DNA from: Lutibacter sp. B2
GTDB taxonomy: Bacteria > Bacillota > Clostridia > Peptostreptococcales > Thermotaleaceae
Length of the DNA: 64,000 nt
Assembly (NCBI GenBank): GCA_015686845.1
Contig: JADPRS010000020.1
Coordinates: 1 to 64,000 of the forward strand
Reading direction: 5' to 3'
In this document: in pieces, positions 33,973-43,001 of the stretch
Layout of the letters: each line of letters starts with the position of its first letter
How positions within the stretch are numbered: position 1 is the stretch's first letter
The notes under the pieces: model-generated
What the model saw: the letters and a program-made list of their open reading frames with translations, nothing else
Databases searched by the model: none
What the model was told of the DNA's origin: nothing
Program-made: the position numbers and the translations under genes

Positions 33973-35067
33973 CTACACCTTATACGTAATTAGAGGTTTT
34001 AAGCTTGCAACAAGCTCTATCATATCTTCGTCTAGCATATCCTCTATTACCCTTTCGATATTTTTATAAGCTTCTGGTGCTTCTTCGTATATTACATTCT
34101 TGTCGCTAAATATTAAATTTGAACTTATTTTATTTTGTCTTACACATTTTTTAGAATATATATTTTCTAATCTTTCCTTGCATCCTACTCTAGACCACTT
34201 TCGACCTGCTCCATGTGCAATAGAATAATTATATTCTAAAAGATGATCCTTTGGCTTTACAATATAGGAGTTATAACCTCGTGAACCTGCTACAACTACA
34301 CATCCCACATCTGATGGCGTAGCGCCCTTTCTATGAATATAATAAATTTCTCCATCTATTTCTTTTGGTGTTATACTATTATGAACACTGTCTAACAGCT
34401 TTTTATTTTCCTTCGCACCCATAGCTTGTAGTATTCTATACGCGATCAGTTCTCTATTCATTCTTGCAAATTCCATTGCTCGATCATGTTCGTTCATGTA
34501 CTCTTGAAATACATTGCTTGTCACTTCTATTCCCTTTTGACAAGAATACTTTTCTATAAAATTTCTTAGAATATATTCTCCATATGTTCTTGATCCACTA
34601 TGCACTAATAATAAGATATTATTTTTATCTATTCCAGTCTTAAGTAAAGCATCTTCATTATATACTGTGTCTATATTTTGTAGTTCTGCAAAATGGTTTC
34701 CAGAACCTATTGTTCCAATCTTTTTTAAAGCTGGAAAATCTAATTCTTCTATTAAATGATCTATATTTATATTTTCTATTCCATTTATTTTTTCTAATCT
34801 TTTAAATATCTTTTCTTTTTTAAACTTACTTTTTCGTATGCCTGTTGAAAACAATGCCATTCCACAGCCTATGTCATTTCCTATTATATGTGGATATATA
34901 ATATCCTGCGTTAGAAAGCTAGCTCCAACAGGGGTCTTTCCTAAGTGTAAATCTGGAAGTCCAACAGCCTTTATGATTCCTCTTAGGCTTGCTACCTTCT
35001 CTAACTGCTCAATTGCATTGGTTTCCATCCATGATTTGCTGGATTTAACGATTTTAATATTTTGCAT
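33973..35067 (-). CDS. rtcB: RtcB-family RNA ligase
   Basis: The 364-residue protein keeps the RtcB active-site blocks: GLPDLHLGKTPVG, GNDIGCGMAL (metal Cys), the His of TIGSGNHFAEL, HSGSRTYGE and SIAHGAGRKWSR, where the His is the guanylylation site. RtcB joins 2',3'-cyclic phosphate or 3'-phosphate RNA ends to 5'-OH ends with GTP and Mn, in repair or tRNA healing. It is shorter than E. coli RtcB (408) and belongs to the compact RtcB-like group, so the exact substrate is uncertain. The SD is AAGGGGAG. It is monocistronic. Confidence 0.88.
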   Translation of the reverse strand: MQNIKIVKSSKSWMETNAIEQLEKVASLRGIIKAVGLPDLHLGKTPVGASFLTQDIIYPHIIGNDIGCGMALFSTGIRKSKFKKEKIFKRLEKINGIENINIDHLIEELDFPALKKIGTIGSGNHFAELQNIDTVYNEDALLKTGIDKNNILLLVHSGSRTYGEYILRNFIEKYSCQKGIEVTSNVFQEYMNEHDRAMEFARMNRELIAYRILQAMGAKENKKLLDSVHNSITPKEIDGEIYYIHRKGATPSDVGCVVVAGSRGYNSYIVKPKDHLLEYNYSIAHGAGRKWSRVGCKERLENIYSKKCVRQNKISSNLIFSDKNVIYEEAPEAYKNIERVIEDMLDEDMIELVASLKPLITYKV

Positions 35068-35096
35068 ATGTTCTCCCCTTCAATTAATTATTTTTT

Positions 35097-35137
35097 AAGA
35101 GAGAATATATTATTAACAATTATTTATATTCTCTCTT
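35097..35137 (-). terminator. Hairpin between the YciI-like gene and rtcB
   Basis: AAGAGAGAATATA (35097-35109) and its complement (35125-35137) form a perfect 13-bp stem about 100 bp after the YciI gene stop. No T tract follows on the minus strand, so it is a weaker terminator candidate. Confidence 0.5.
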
Positions 35138-35239
35138 CTTGTTTAAATTTATTTTTCGCATCATAACAATCACGTCCTTTCAAATATGTTATTTACTTCT
35201 TAAATAATAAGCATTCTCCTATGTAGAGAATACTTTAAT

Positions 35240-35527
35240 TTAATCTAGTAAAAAGTTAAGTTCTTTACTTGTCATACTGGGTACAAACTCAATAACCTCA
35301 TATTTTGCTACTTCATTTTTATAAAATGGGTCTTCTTTAAGAACATCCATGAGTTCTTCTTTATCTTTTACATTAGATAGTATAACCCCTCCTGTTCTTG
35401 GAACTTTTCTTCCTGATGCTATAAAAAGCCCTTTTGAATATTGTTCTTTTATATATTCAACATGTTTTTCAAGATACAATTCTACCACTTCAATCTCTTT
35501 ACTATATGTAAGCGAAACTATAAACAT
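35240..35527 (-). CDS. YciI-family protein
   Basis: The 95-residue protein resembles YciI: FIVSLTYSKEIEVVELYLEKHVEY, GLFIASGRKVPRTGG, with a C-terminal strand EVIEFVP. YciI proteins are small ferredoxin-like folds, many of unknown function, some with hydrolase-like or dehydrochlorinase relatives. The His of EKHVEY is the conserved residue. The ATG at 35527 (MFIV) has the SD GGAGAG; an earlier start lacks one. Biological role unknown. Confidence 0.85.
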   Translation of the reverse strand: MFIVSLTYSKEIEVVELYLEKHVEYIKEQYSKGLFIASGRKVPRTGGVILSNVKDKEELMDVLKEDPFYKNEVAKYEVIEFVPSMTSKELNFLLD

Positions 35528-35688
35528 TTTAGTTCTCTCCTTTTTGACTATATTCATTAATTTCTTTTCATAATTATCTTATACCTAGGAATATATTTCA
35601 ACATATTTTTCCTACAATCTATACAATTTCATCAATCTTTTAAATATCAATAAATCTTATTTTTCAAAAACAAGTATAGCACTCAAGT

Positions 35689-36153
35689 TTACATTTCTTT
35701 AAATTCCTCTATACTTACTGCAAGTCTACTGTTTTTATAATAGGATACCTTGTATAACTTTCCTATGTTAAGTTTGATTTTCGAAAAATCTCCAGTTAAA
35801 CCTATGGTATTTATATGATCCAAATCTTTTTTGTCTTCTACTTCTGCATATTCAAAAACGGCAATTACTTCTTTATTCGTAGTATTGCGTTTCCTAAACC
35901 CCAAATAATTAAGATTACTTTCAACAAAATACAATTTAAGTATTTTCTCTTCAATTCCATTTAATTGATCTAGTTTGCATATTTTATATTCATTGTATGT
36001 ATTCGAAAAGACATAAATGGTATTTATAATCAATAAAATAATAGGTAACATCAAATGATCATTTCCACATAATAATTTAAATACACAGAAAAAAAGAGCA
36101 CTTATTGAAACACACACACTGATTACTAATAATTTAAATTTCCCACTATACAT
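35689..36153 (-). CDS. Unknown membrane protein, 154 aa
   Basis: Two hydrophobic helices (about 8-28 and 34-52 of the chosen frame) form a membrane hairpin and are followed by a soluble region of about 95 residues (KILKLYFVESNLNYLGFRK ... KLYKVSYYKNSRLAVSIEEF). No family is recognised. The ATG at 36153 (MYSGKF) has the SD AAGGTGGAG; a TTG six codons earlier is rejected because the SD lies inside it. It stands alone between hairpins, with no operon partner. It is probably a real gene on codon pattern and ribosome site. Confidence 0.65.
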   Translation of the reverse strand: MYSGKFKLLVISVCVSISALFFCVFKLLCGNDHLMLPIILLIINTIYVFSNTYNEYKICKLDQLNGIEEKILKLYFVESNLNYLGFRKRNTTNKEVIAVFEYAEVEDKKDLDHINTIGLTGDFSKIKLNIGKLYKVSYYKNSRLAVSIEEFKEM

Positions 36154-36496
36154 ATCATTCTCCACCTTCAATTTTTTATTATCTTAAAATTTTCTTAAAC
36201 CTACTTTAATCGGTTTATACAAAATTAGCAAAAAAATAAAACCTCCTACAATTCTATATAAATTTAAACATTAATATTACTAACCAAATATAATTTCACC
36301 ATTTTTCTTAAAGAAAACTTAATTCTTAACCAATTTAATGTTATTAAAATTTGGACTTCATATTTTTATATAAAAATAAAAACTAAATTGTGAAGTCATT
36401 CAAGTTTTTACACAGATATAAGAGTAATGAAATTATTATTGTTTACTTTCATTACTCCTAATTATTTTTTTTTTTTTATATACAACAACTGAATTT
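36154..36496. other. Gene-free stretch of about 340 bp
   Basis: Very AT-rich DNA with no supportable gene. It holds a hairpin next to a T tract (36422-36477) and a nested palindrome around 36354-36397 (outer GACTTCA / TGAAGTC, inner 18-nt palindrome at 36361-36378). The region is consistent with a promoter area for the unknown membrane protein gene and a 3' end for the sigma-54 activator gene. No riboswitch or sigma-54 consensus was found. Confidence 0.5.
36422..36457. terminator. Hairpin downstream of the sigma-54 activator gene
   Basis: Eleven-bp arms (GAGTAATGAAA at 36422-36432, TTTCATTACTC at 36447-36457). On the plus strand a T13 tract follows at 36465-36477, although no rightward gene is present; on the minus strand, for the activator gene, the following tract (TTATATC) is weak. 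Confidence 0.5.
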
Positions 36497-38263
36497 TTAA
36501 CAAATATTGTATTCTTTCATTTTTCTATATAAAGTAGCTAAACCTACTCCTAGCGCTTGTGCTACCATTTTTTTCTCTTTCACACTTGACCCATAAAACT
36601 TCAATGCATCTTCTATAAGCTTTTTTTCCATATCATGAATTGTCACTATATTTACATGGCTACAAATTTCATTTTTGATTTCTTTTATTTTTTGTGGAAT
36701 ACTATTCATTCTTATATATTCACTTTTTTCCATATTTACAGCATATTCAACTACATTTTCTAATTCTCTTACATTTCCTTTCCAATTATAATTTAACAAA
36801 ATACTTTCTACTTCTGTTGAAAATTCTTGTATATTCTTACTAAGTTTACCATTGTATACTTTCAAAAAATATTCAAGAAGAATTTTAATATCCCCTTTTC
36901 TTTCTCTTAAAGGCGGAATATCTATAGGAATAACGTTCAGTCTATAGAATAAATCTTCTCTAAACTCTCTATGCTCGACCATCTCTTCCAAATTTTTATT
37001 AGTAGCTGCTGTCACTCTAACATTGATTGGGATGCTTTTGCATCCACCAACCTTTTCTATTTTTCTTTCCTGTAATACTCTTAATAATTTTGTTTGAAGA
37101 TGAAGAGGCATTTCTCCAATCTCATCTAAGAAAATAGTTCCACCTTCAGCAAGCTGAAATTTCCCTAATTTTCCTCCTCGCTTAGCACCAGTAAAAGCAC
37201 CTTCTTCATATCCAAACAATTCACTTTCAAGTAATGCATCAGGTATTGCAGCACAATTTATTCCAATAAAGGGTTTGTTTTTTCTGTCGCTATAACCATG
37301 TATTGCTCTAGCTAAAATTTCTTTACCCGTTCCGCTTTCTCCTTGTATTAAAATCGTAGAATGACTGTTAGCTACTGTTTTTGCTTTATTTTTTGTTTGT
37401 TTCATTTGAAAACTCTCACCAATCATATCATCAAAACTAGTATTAAAATTATTCAATGAAACATCATTAACAACATTATATACATCCAACATTTTTTTTA
37501 ATGTTAAAATTGCACCTATACTTCTATCTTCAAGTTTCATCGTTTTTCCTGAAATGATCATTTGTAATTCTTTTTCATTTATGCGTATGTTCAATTCTCT
37601 ATTTCTAAATTGTATATCATCTTGAACTAATTCTTTAATATATGTTTTAGGTATTAAATCCATAATATTTTTCTTTTTTTCTTCATTTAATAGTACATCC
37701 ATAAGTTCCTTGATATGAGAATTTGCATAAATAATATATCCATTCTCATCTAATGCAATAATTCCATCATCCATTGAATTCATTATTGATGACAATTGTT
37801 TTTTCATAATTTCCAACTTATCCGTCGACTCTTTTTCTAGTAATTTACTAACAATTAAATCTGCCATCCTATTTACAAAATCAACAATATATTTTTCCTT
37901 TTCTAAAAGACTATTTTTATTATCTTCATTATCCGCAAGTACTCCAATACATCCTAAAATACTATTATTATACTTGATAGGGGTCGCAATTAATGCTTTA
38001 AGATTACAACTAGATTTTTCCGCACAGATCCTACATCCATCATGTTCTTCTTTTGATTTTAAGACTACTGTTTTTCCTGTATTCATTACTTTTGTCATAA
38101 TAGAATATTCTTCAATATAGCAATATTCTGCTTTCCAATCTACATTTGTATCTCCAAATTTTCTAAGATTATTATCACATATAATAATATCCATATTTAT
38201 AACACTGGCTATAGCATCTGCAATAGTTTTAACTACGTCTTGAATATCAATTAATCTAGGCAT
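36497..38263 (-). CDS. Sigma-54-dependent activator with GAF and PAS domains
   Basis: The 588-residue enhancer-binding protein has a GAF-like sensor (about 1-125), a PAS domain (about 155-260), an AAA+ sigma-54 activation domain (about 275-520; GESGTGKE, canonical GAFTGA, GGTIFLDEIGE) and a C-terminal Fis-type HTH (VAQALGVGLATLYRKM). It has no receiver domain, so it should sense a ligand directly. The GAF region carries C77-x2-C80-x5-C86 (CRICAEKSSC), a possible redox or metal site. It is downstream of the dehydrogenase and transporter genes, whose promoter is of the sigma-54 type, so they are the probable targets. The SD is AAGGGAG. Confidence 0.93.
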   Translation of the reverse strand: MPRLIDIQDVVKTIADAIASVINMDIIICDNNLRKFGDTNVDWKAEYCYIEEYSIMTKVMNTGKTVVLKSKEEHDGCRICAEKSSCNLKALIATPIKYNNSILGCIGVLADNEDNKNSLLEKEKYIVDFVNRMADLIVSKLLEKESTDKLEIMKKQLSSIMNSMDDGIIALDENGYIIYANSHIKELMDVLLNEEKKKNIMDLIPKTYIKELVQDDIQFRNRELNIRINEKELQMIISGKTMKLEDRSIGAILTLKKMLDVYNVVNDVSLNNFNTSFDDMIGESFQMKQTKNKAKTVANSHSTILIQGESGTGKEILARAIHGYSDRKNKPFIGINCAAIPDALLESELFGYEEGAFTGAKRGGKLGKFQLAEGGTIFLDEIGEMPLHLQTKLLRVLQERKIEKVGGCKSIPINVRVTAATNKNLEEMVEHREFREDLFYRLNVIPIDIPPLRERKGDIKILLEYFLKVYNGKLSKNIQEFSTEVESILLNYNWKGNVRELENVVEYAVNMEKSEYIRMNSIPQKIKEIKNEICSHVNIVTIHDMEKKLIEDALKFYGSSVKEKKMVAQALGVGLATLYRKMKEYNIC

Positions 38264-38319
38264 TAAGATACTCCCTTATCACATATAGTTTTTATTTAAT
38301 AGTTATTCCAAATTCTTAT

Positions 38320-39432
38320 CTATCCCACATTATAACATTTATTTCCATTTTCCACAAACAGCATTATTTCTTCAGCATCCATATTTTCTAATCCTAAATT
38401 TTCAATTGTTCGTCCATTAGATGAAAAGTCCTTATGAAGGAAATATTCACAAAATTTTATTACAGCTTCCATCCTGTCTACGGGTACTCCTAATAATTTA
38501 CCCATAGATGCTAAGGGAAGTAATCCCATAGGAATATCTTCCAGAATATAACGAGTATCAAGACTATGTTGCCCCTTTATTTCTGAATATGCTTGATTTT
38601 GTTTAACTGCTTCTGCCAACGTATCGGCACGTACCCCATATTCAAATTCATACTGTTCTCTACAAGAAATCAAATCAAGACCTAATGCCTTTCCTACATT
38701 TATTCTTTCTTGATCTAATTCCTCTAAAAACCTACCTATTGATGGTGTAAATCCATCCCAATAAAATAACCAATCTCTATCTGATTCTATCAATCCAGTA
38801 CATAATAGTGCTGTGGTTGGATGAACAATAGGATTTGTATTATCAAAACTTGTTACCATAATATTGTCAGCTGCTTCAACTTCTGGATACGCTATGTTTA
38901 ATAATTTTACTACTCGTTCAGTTTGATTTGCTGGTAGAGCAGATACTAATATTCTATCCTTAATACCTAGAATACGTGTGCGCCCTGGTTCAATGCATCT
39001 ACATGCATAGATAAGTGTATTACTTTCAGCTATAATTACATTCGCACTACAATTTTCATTTTCAAGCGTTTTATTAAATGCTAATGCTCCAAAAGTTGCT
39101 CCTGGATGAATTACAATAATTTGTTCATCTACTAAATATGGTGCACATGCTTTTGCTATTGCCTCATGTGCTAAAGCTGGTGCCACAATCATAACAATGT
39201 CTGTATCAGCAAGAGCTTTTTCTATATCATTCGTTGCAAATTCAATTTTCCCAAACCCATTAACAGCACCTTCTACAAATACTCCTCCCTGTTCATTGAG
39301 CTTATCTATCGTTTCCGGGATGATATCATAAAGTCTTACAGTAAATCCCATAATTCCCAAATGTCCAGCAACTGATTGTCCTCCATTTCCTCCCCCAATT
39401 ATAGTCCATTTTAAATTTTTATTTTGATTCAT
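38320..39432 (-). CDS. NAD/NADP octopine/nopaline dehydrogenase family protein
   Basis: The 370-residue oxidoreductase has an N-terminal Rossmann fold with GGGNGGQSVAGHLG and a C-terminal helical domain (PTTALLCTGLIES, GVRADTLAEAVK, LEDIPMGLLPLASMGKLLGVP) as in octopine/nopaline dehydrogenases. Such enzymes form or break opine-type secondary amines from an amino acid and a 2-keto acid, with NAD(P)H. The catalytic His of the family is in NTNPIVHP. The SD is GGGGGAG. It follows the DcuC-type transporter by 134 bp in one transcript driven by a sigma-54 promoter, suggesting uptake and oxidation of an opine-like or amino-acid substrate. The precise substrate is unknown. Confidence 0.85.
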   Translation of the reverse strand: MNQNKNLKWTIIGGGNGGQSVAGHLGIMGFTVRLYDIIPETIDKLNEQGGVFVEGAVNGFGKIEFATNDIEKALADTDIVMIVAPALAHEAIAKACAPYLVDEQIIVIHPGATFGALAFNKTLENENCSANVIIAESNTLIYACRCIEPGRTRILGIKDRILVSALPANQTERVVKLLNIAYPEVEAADNIMVTSFDNTNPIVHPTTALLCTGLIESDRDWLFYWDGFTPSIGRFLEELDQERINVGKALGLDLISCREQYEFEYGVRADTLAEAVKQNQAYSEIKGQHSLDTRYILEDIPMGLLPLASMGKLLGVPVDRMEAVIKFCEYFLHKDFSSNGRTIENLGLENMDAEEIMLFVENGNKCYNVG

Positions 39433-39565
39433 AGATAACTCCCCCTTTTCAATTTTACTTATTTTTAGATATATGTGTTTTTTTTACATTTACAAGTTGT
39501 AATAATCATAAAATATTAATATTTAATACTTTATGATTATTATTATTCAAAATTTAAATAATCTA

Positions 39566-40981
39566 TTAGAAAGGACCCCAATTTGTCATTACACCTACGG
39601 CTAGTATAAACATAATCCATACAGTCCATTTTAAAACTAATGGTCCAGCAAATTTAAACCATCTGCCAAATGGAACTCCAGCCATACCTAACGAAGCCAT
39701 TAATACAGGATGTGTAGGAGTGATCATGTTCCAATACCCGTCACCAGCCTGAAATGCCTGTACTGCTACTTGTCGTGTGACTCCAATAATATCACTTAAT
39801 GATGCCATTATAGGCATTACAACGACTGCCTGACCCGTTGAAGAAGGTAAAATAAAGTTAATCAACCCTTGAGCAAAATACATTCCCCATGCAGCAAAAA
39901 CACTATTTAAACTTTGTAACGGTAATGAAAGTGCATATACTATCGTGTCCATTATTTTTCCATTCTCCAAAACTACTAGAATAGCTCTAGAAAAGCCAAT
40001 CAATAAAGCGGCAGTAGTCATTTCTCCTGCACCCTTTAAAAATTCTTCAGTAAATTCATTAAAGTTACAGTCAAAATTAATCATACCCACTACAATTCCC
40101 ATTAACATAAATAGAGCAGATATTTCTGATAAATACCAACCATAATGAAGAACTCCAAAAACTAATCCTATTAAAGTAAGTACAATCATTATTAAAATAA
40201 TTTTATGTTTTCCAGTTAATTCATAATCCATATCAAATTCTTTTCCATCTACATTATGTTTAATATCAGCAACTAGACTTTTTTCCGGATTCTCTTTTAC
40301 TTTTTTTGCATACCTCAAAGTATGATGTATTGCTATGATAAGTCCTCCAAGCATAAGAATAGTTCTTAATCCAATTCCTGAAAATAGAGGAAGTTCAGCA
40401 ATACCCTGAGCTATACCAACATTAAATGGATTTATAGGCCCTGCAGAATATCCTGCATAAACACCTATACATACTAGCGAAACAGCTACAATTCTGTCAT
40501 ATCCTAACGCTAAACATGTAGCAACTAAAAGTGTAACAAAGGGTAATGTTTCTTCTGCCATACCAAAACTAGCTCCACCAGCAGCAAAAGCTGTCATTAC
40601 AAGAATAATCAAAACATTTTCTCTACCAGATAGCTTTTTAATGAGCTTTCCTAAAGCCGCATTTATAGCCCCACTTTTCACAACAACTGCAAAAACACCA
40701 CCCACAACAAAAACAAAAGCTATGATTTCTGATGCATTTACAATTCCTTCAAATATAGATGATAGAACTTTCCAGAATCCTATAGGTGATTGATCTACTT
40801 TAGCAAATGTTCCCGCTACAACCAATGTCCGTTTGGTTGCTTCATCAAACACTCTCTCAAATTCCCCTGCTGGTACAATATAAGTTAGTATTGATGAAAA
40901 TAAAATCATGAGCATTAATAGTGATGCCGTGGTCGGCATTTTAAATTTTCTCTTTTTTACTTCCATTTCAACTTGTGCCAT
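39566..40981 (-). CDS. YfcC/DcuC-family transporter
   Basis: The 471-residue protein, with about 12 helices, belongs to the DcuC/YfcC family of C4-dicarboxylate and amino-acid carriers (start KMPTTASLLMLMIL, ILTYIVPAGEFER, GMAEETLPFV, LPSSTGQAVVVMPI, GDGYWNMITPTHPVLMA). These carry acids, or exchange arginine/ornithine-like substrates. It precedes the octopine-dehydrogenase-like gene and is the first gene after the sigma-54 promoter, so the substrate of the dehydrogenase is the likely cargo. The ATG at 40981 is preferred: the first two ATGs lie too near the SD AAAGG. Confidence 0.88.
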   Translation of the reverse strand: MAQVEMEVKKRKFKMPTTASLLMLMILFSSILTYIVPAGEFERVFDEATKRTLVVAGTFAKVDQSPIGFWKVLSSIFEGIVNASEIIAFVFVVGGVFAVVVKSGAINAALGKLIKKLSGRENVLIILVMTAFAAGGASFGMAEETLPFVTLLVATCLALGYDRIVAVSLVCIGVYAGYSAGPINPFNVGIAQGIAELPLFSGIGLRTILMLGGLIIAIHHTLRYAKKVKENPEKSLVADIKHNVDGKEFDMDYELTGKHKIILIMIVLTLIGLVFGVLHYGWYLSEISALFMLMGIVVGMINFDCNFNEFTEEFLKGAGEMTTAALLIGFSRAILVVLENGKIMDTIVYALSLPLQSLNSVFAAWGMYFAQGLINFILPSSTGQAVVVMPIMASLSDIIGVTRQVAVQAFQAGDGYWNMITPTHPVLMASLGMAGVPFGRWFKFAGPLVLKWTVWIMFILAVGVMTNWGPF

Positions 40982-41175
40982 TAACATCATCCTTTCACAT
41001 AATTTTATTCAAAAGTTCAAACTACAGAATTTACTGTACTCATTTAACAATTATTAAACGGTTAATTATTATTAAATAATATCATGTTTCTTTGTACGTT
41101 TTCCTCTTTGTCTTTACTTTTAGAAACCTCCTCAATTATTTTCTGTAAATTGAACTTTTTCATATTATTTATATT

Positions 41176-41191
41176 TGCAAAAATCATGCCA
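41176..41191 (-). promoter_or_regulatory. Sigma-54 promoter of the transporter-dehydrogenase operon
   Basis: The minus strand reads TGGCATGATTTTTGCA, with GG and GC exactly 10 nt apart. It lies about 195 bp before the transporter start, leaving a leader of about 185 nt in which no riboswitch was recognised. Confidence 0.85.
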
Positions 41192-41259
41192 TTAAATCCA
41201 ACCTATTTTTTAAGTAAAATACACGTTTTTTCGTAATATTCCTTAAATTCTAAATTTAA

Positions 41260-41338
41260 TTTCTCAATATGATAATTTTCACTTCATATACATATAAATC
41301 TCATTTCTCATAATGAAAAAGTTTCTTAATATGATAAA
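41260..41338 (-). promoter_or_regulatory. Three repeats upstream of the sigma-54 promoter (probable activator sites)
   Basis: On the plus strand the related 16-17-mers TTTCTCAATATGATAA (41260), TTTCTCATAATGAAAA (41304) and TTTCTTAATATGATAA (41322) lie about 70-160 bp upstream of the -24 element. The second copy is partly palindromic (TTTC-N7-GAAA). Position and copy number fit binding sites for the activator encoded at 36.5 kb. Confidence 0.65.
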
Positions 41339-41426
41339 TTTTAACATATTTGAATCCATCTCTATATTTTGTAGCTATTATCTTTTTTCTAGCATATATG
41401 TAATTAGAGGTGTAAACTTCGAAATG

Positions 41427-41454
41427 GTAAAAAAAAAAAAGACCCTTAGGTCTT
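41427..41454 (-). terminator. Terminator of map
   Basis: AAGACC and GGTCTT (41439-41444 and 41449-41454) with a 4-nt loop are followed on the minus strand by a run of 12 T. A textbook intrinsic terminator 19 bp after the map stop codon. Confidence 0.85.
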
Positions 41455-41472
41455 ATTTCAAGTCAAAAGTAT

Positions 41473-42342
41473 TTATTTAGCTAATATTTCAATACCATCT
41501 TCCGTTACCAAAATCATCTGCTCATACTGAGCTGACAATAATCCATCATTGGTATAAGCCGTCCATCCATTTTCTTTATCTATGTGAAGTTCATAATTTC
41601 CTTGATTGATCATAGGCTCAATTGTAAATATCATACCTGGAGCTAATACCATACCTTGATTTCTTTTACCATAATGACACACAAAAGGTTCTTCATGAAA
41701 TTCCAACCCTATTCCATGTCCTCCAAAGCTTCTAACTACTGAGTATCCATTTTTTTCAGCATGTTCTTGGATTGCTGCACCGATGTCACCTAATCGTCCC
41801 CAAGGTTTTACGGCTTCTATTCCTTTCATTAAACATTCTTTTGTAACTTCAACTAATTTTTTAGCCTCATCACTTACAGTTCCTATCATAAACATTCTTG
41901 ATGAATCTGAAAAATATCCATTATAGATTGTAGATACATCTACATTTACGATATCTCCATCTTTTAAAACTACATCTTTACTAGGGATTCCATGACATAC
42001 TTCATTATTTATAGATGTACATACGCTCTTTGGATATCCGCAAAAATCAAGGGGTGCTGGAATAGCCCCTTGTGCTATTGTGTACTCATGTATTATTTGA
42101 TTTATATCTTCTGTAGTTATACCAGCTTTGATTTGCTTCCCTACTAAATCTAATGCTGCAATATTTATTTTTCCACTTTCTCGTATCTTTTCTATTTGTT
42201 CTTGATTTTTTATCATATTTTTTGAAGGAACTTCAATTCCTTGTTTTTTGAATTCATTCAGTTTTTCATCAAATTCCATGTGACATTTTTTATATTTGAG
42301 TTCGCTTTTACACCAACATTGATCATTTCTATTCATCACCAT
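41473..42342 (-). CDS. map: Methionine aminopeptidase type I with SEC-C zinc motif
   Basis: The 289-residue enzyme removes N-terminal Met from nascent proteins. An N-terminal SEC-C domain (DQCWCKSELKYKKCH) is followed by the pita-bread domain with the metal ligands: the two Asp of VNVDVSTIYNGYFSDSS, His in SFGGHGIG, Glu in FTIEPM and Glu in YEQMILVTEDG. The SEC-C extension, which binds zinc and ribosomes, is common in Firmicutes second-copy MAPs. The SD is AAGGAG. Most clostridia also have a map in the ribosomal protein cluster, so this may be the paralogue. Confidence 0.95.
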   Translation of the reverse strand: MVMNRNDQCWCKSELKYKKCHMEFDEKLNEFKKQGIEVPSKNMIKNQEQIEKIRESGKINIAALDLVGKQIKAGITTEDINQIIHEYTIAQGAIPAPLDFCGYPKSVCTSINNEVCHGIPSKDVVLKDGDIVNVDVSTIYNGYFSDSSRMFMIGTVSDEAKKLVEVTKECLMKGIEAVKPWGRLGDIGAAIQEHAEKNGYSVVRSFGGHGIGLEFHEEPFVCHYGKRNQGMVLAPGMIFTIEPMINQGNYELHIDKENGWTAYTNDGLLSAQYEQMILVTEDGIEILAK

Positions 42343-42456
42343 TAAATCATCTCCTTATGTATTTCTCTCTCCCATTATACTTCTCTTAATCTATAAATTC
42401 TACTATAGATTACAAAAATAACCATAAAGTTTTCTCTATATAGAAACCTTCATGGC

Positions 42457-42867
42457 TTAATTATTATGCTTATTTAATTCTTCAATAATAGATGCAATCA
42501 TCTTATTTATCTTAACATCACTTACGCCTACAATGTGTATATTGCATTTGTTTAGTGGAAGTAAAATCTTTTTTGCTTCACTATTTGCAACAGCTTCTGC
42601 CATTACTGGGGTTATTTCACCCATCATTGCATTGGCTACAATAATAGCGATAGGTCCAATAATTACATCTACTTTCTGACTCATAACCTTAATAGAATTT
42701 TCACCCGTTGCTCCAGCATGGGCTCCACCTTTAATCATATTGGAGGTTGCAAGGGAATTCGTTCCTAAAGCGATAATTTCTATGTCATTTTTAAAATTTG
42801 ACCTAATACTCTCAACAATTGCTTTTCCAATTCCTCCACCTTGTCCATCAATAACTGCAATCTTCAT
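42457..42867 (-). CDS. DUF3842 family protein
   Basis: The 136-residue protein begins MKIAVIDGQGGGIGKAIVE, a Rossmann-like glycine-rich loop, and continues with NSLATSNMIKGGAHAGATGEN and VDVIIGPIAIIVANAMMGE, typical of DUF3842. It may bind a nucleotide, but no enzyme function is established. It is found in Clostridia in small metabolic operons. The ATG at 42867 has the GGGGG SD; the TTG at 42873 is rejected. Confidence 0.85.
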   Translation of the reverse strand: MKIAVIDGQGGGIGKAIVESIRSNFKNDIEIIALGTNSLATSNMIKGGAHAGATGENSIKVMSQKVDVIIGPIAIIVANAMMGEITPVMAEAVANSEAKKILLPLNKCNIHIVGVSDVKINKMIASIIEELNKHNN

Positions 42868-42950
42868 ACTCAACCCCCAGTATCTTATCTTCTAGACATT
42901 ATAACATATTTATAAAAATTTATCTTTCTTAATACTTGTCTTTCTTAGCA

Positions 42951-42991
42951 TAAATCAGAGGTAGATAATTATTTTATCTACCTCTGATTTA
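42951..42991 (-). terminator. Hairpin after the dnaJ-like gene
   Basis: A perfect 18-bp stem (42951-42968 and 42974-42991) with a 5-nt loop, starting 11 bp after the stop codon on the minus strand. U tract is poor (TTTATGC), but the stem is very stable and probably ends or protects the transcript. Confidence 0.7.
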
Positions 42992-43001
42992 TTTAGAATA
43001 C

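Noticed and set aside
40982-41175. Riboswitch in the long leader of the DcuC-type transporter
   Set aside because: The leader of about 185 nt is AT-rich without paired blocks that match any riboswitch I know.
41398-41412. GTAATTAGAGGT shared with 33985-33996 as a repeat family
   Set aside because: Only a 12-nt match in AT-rich DNA, one copy lying within rtcB coding sequence. Probably chance.
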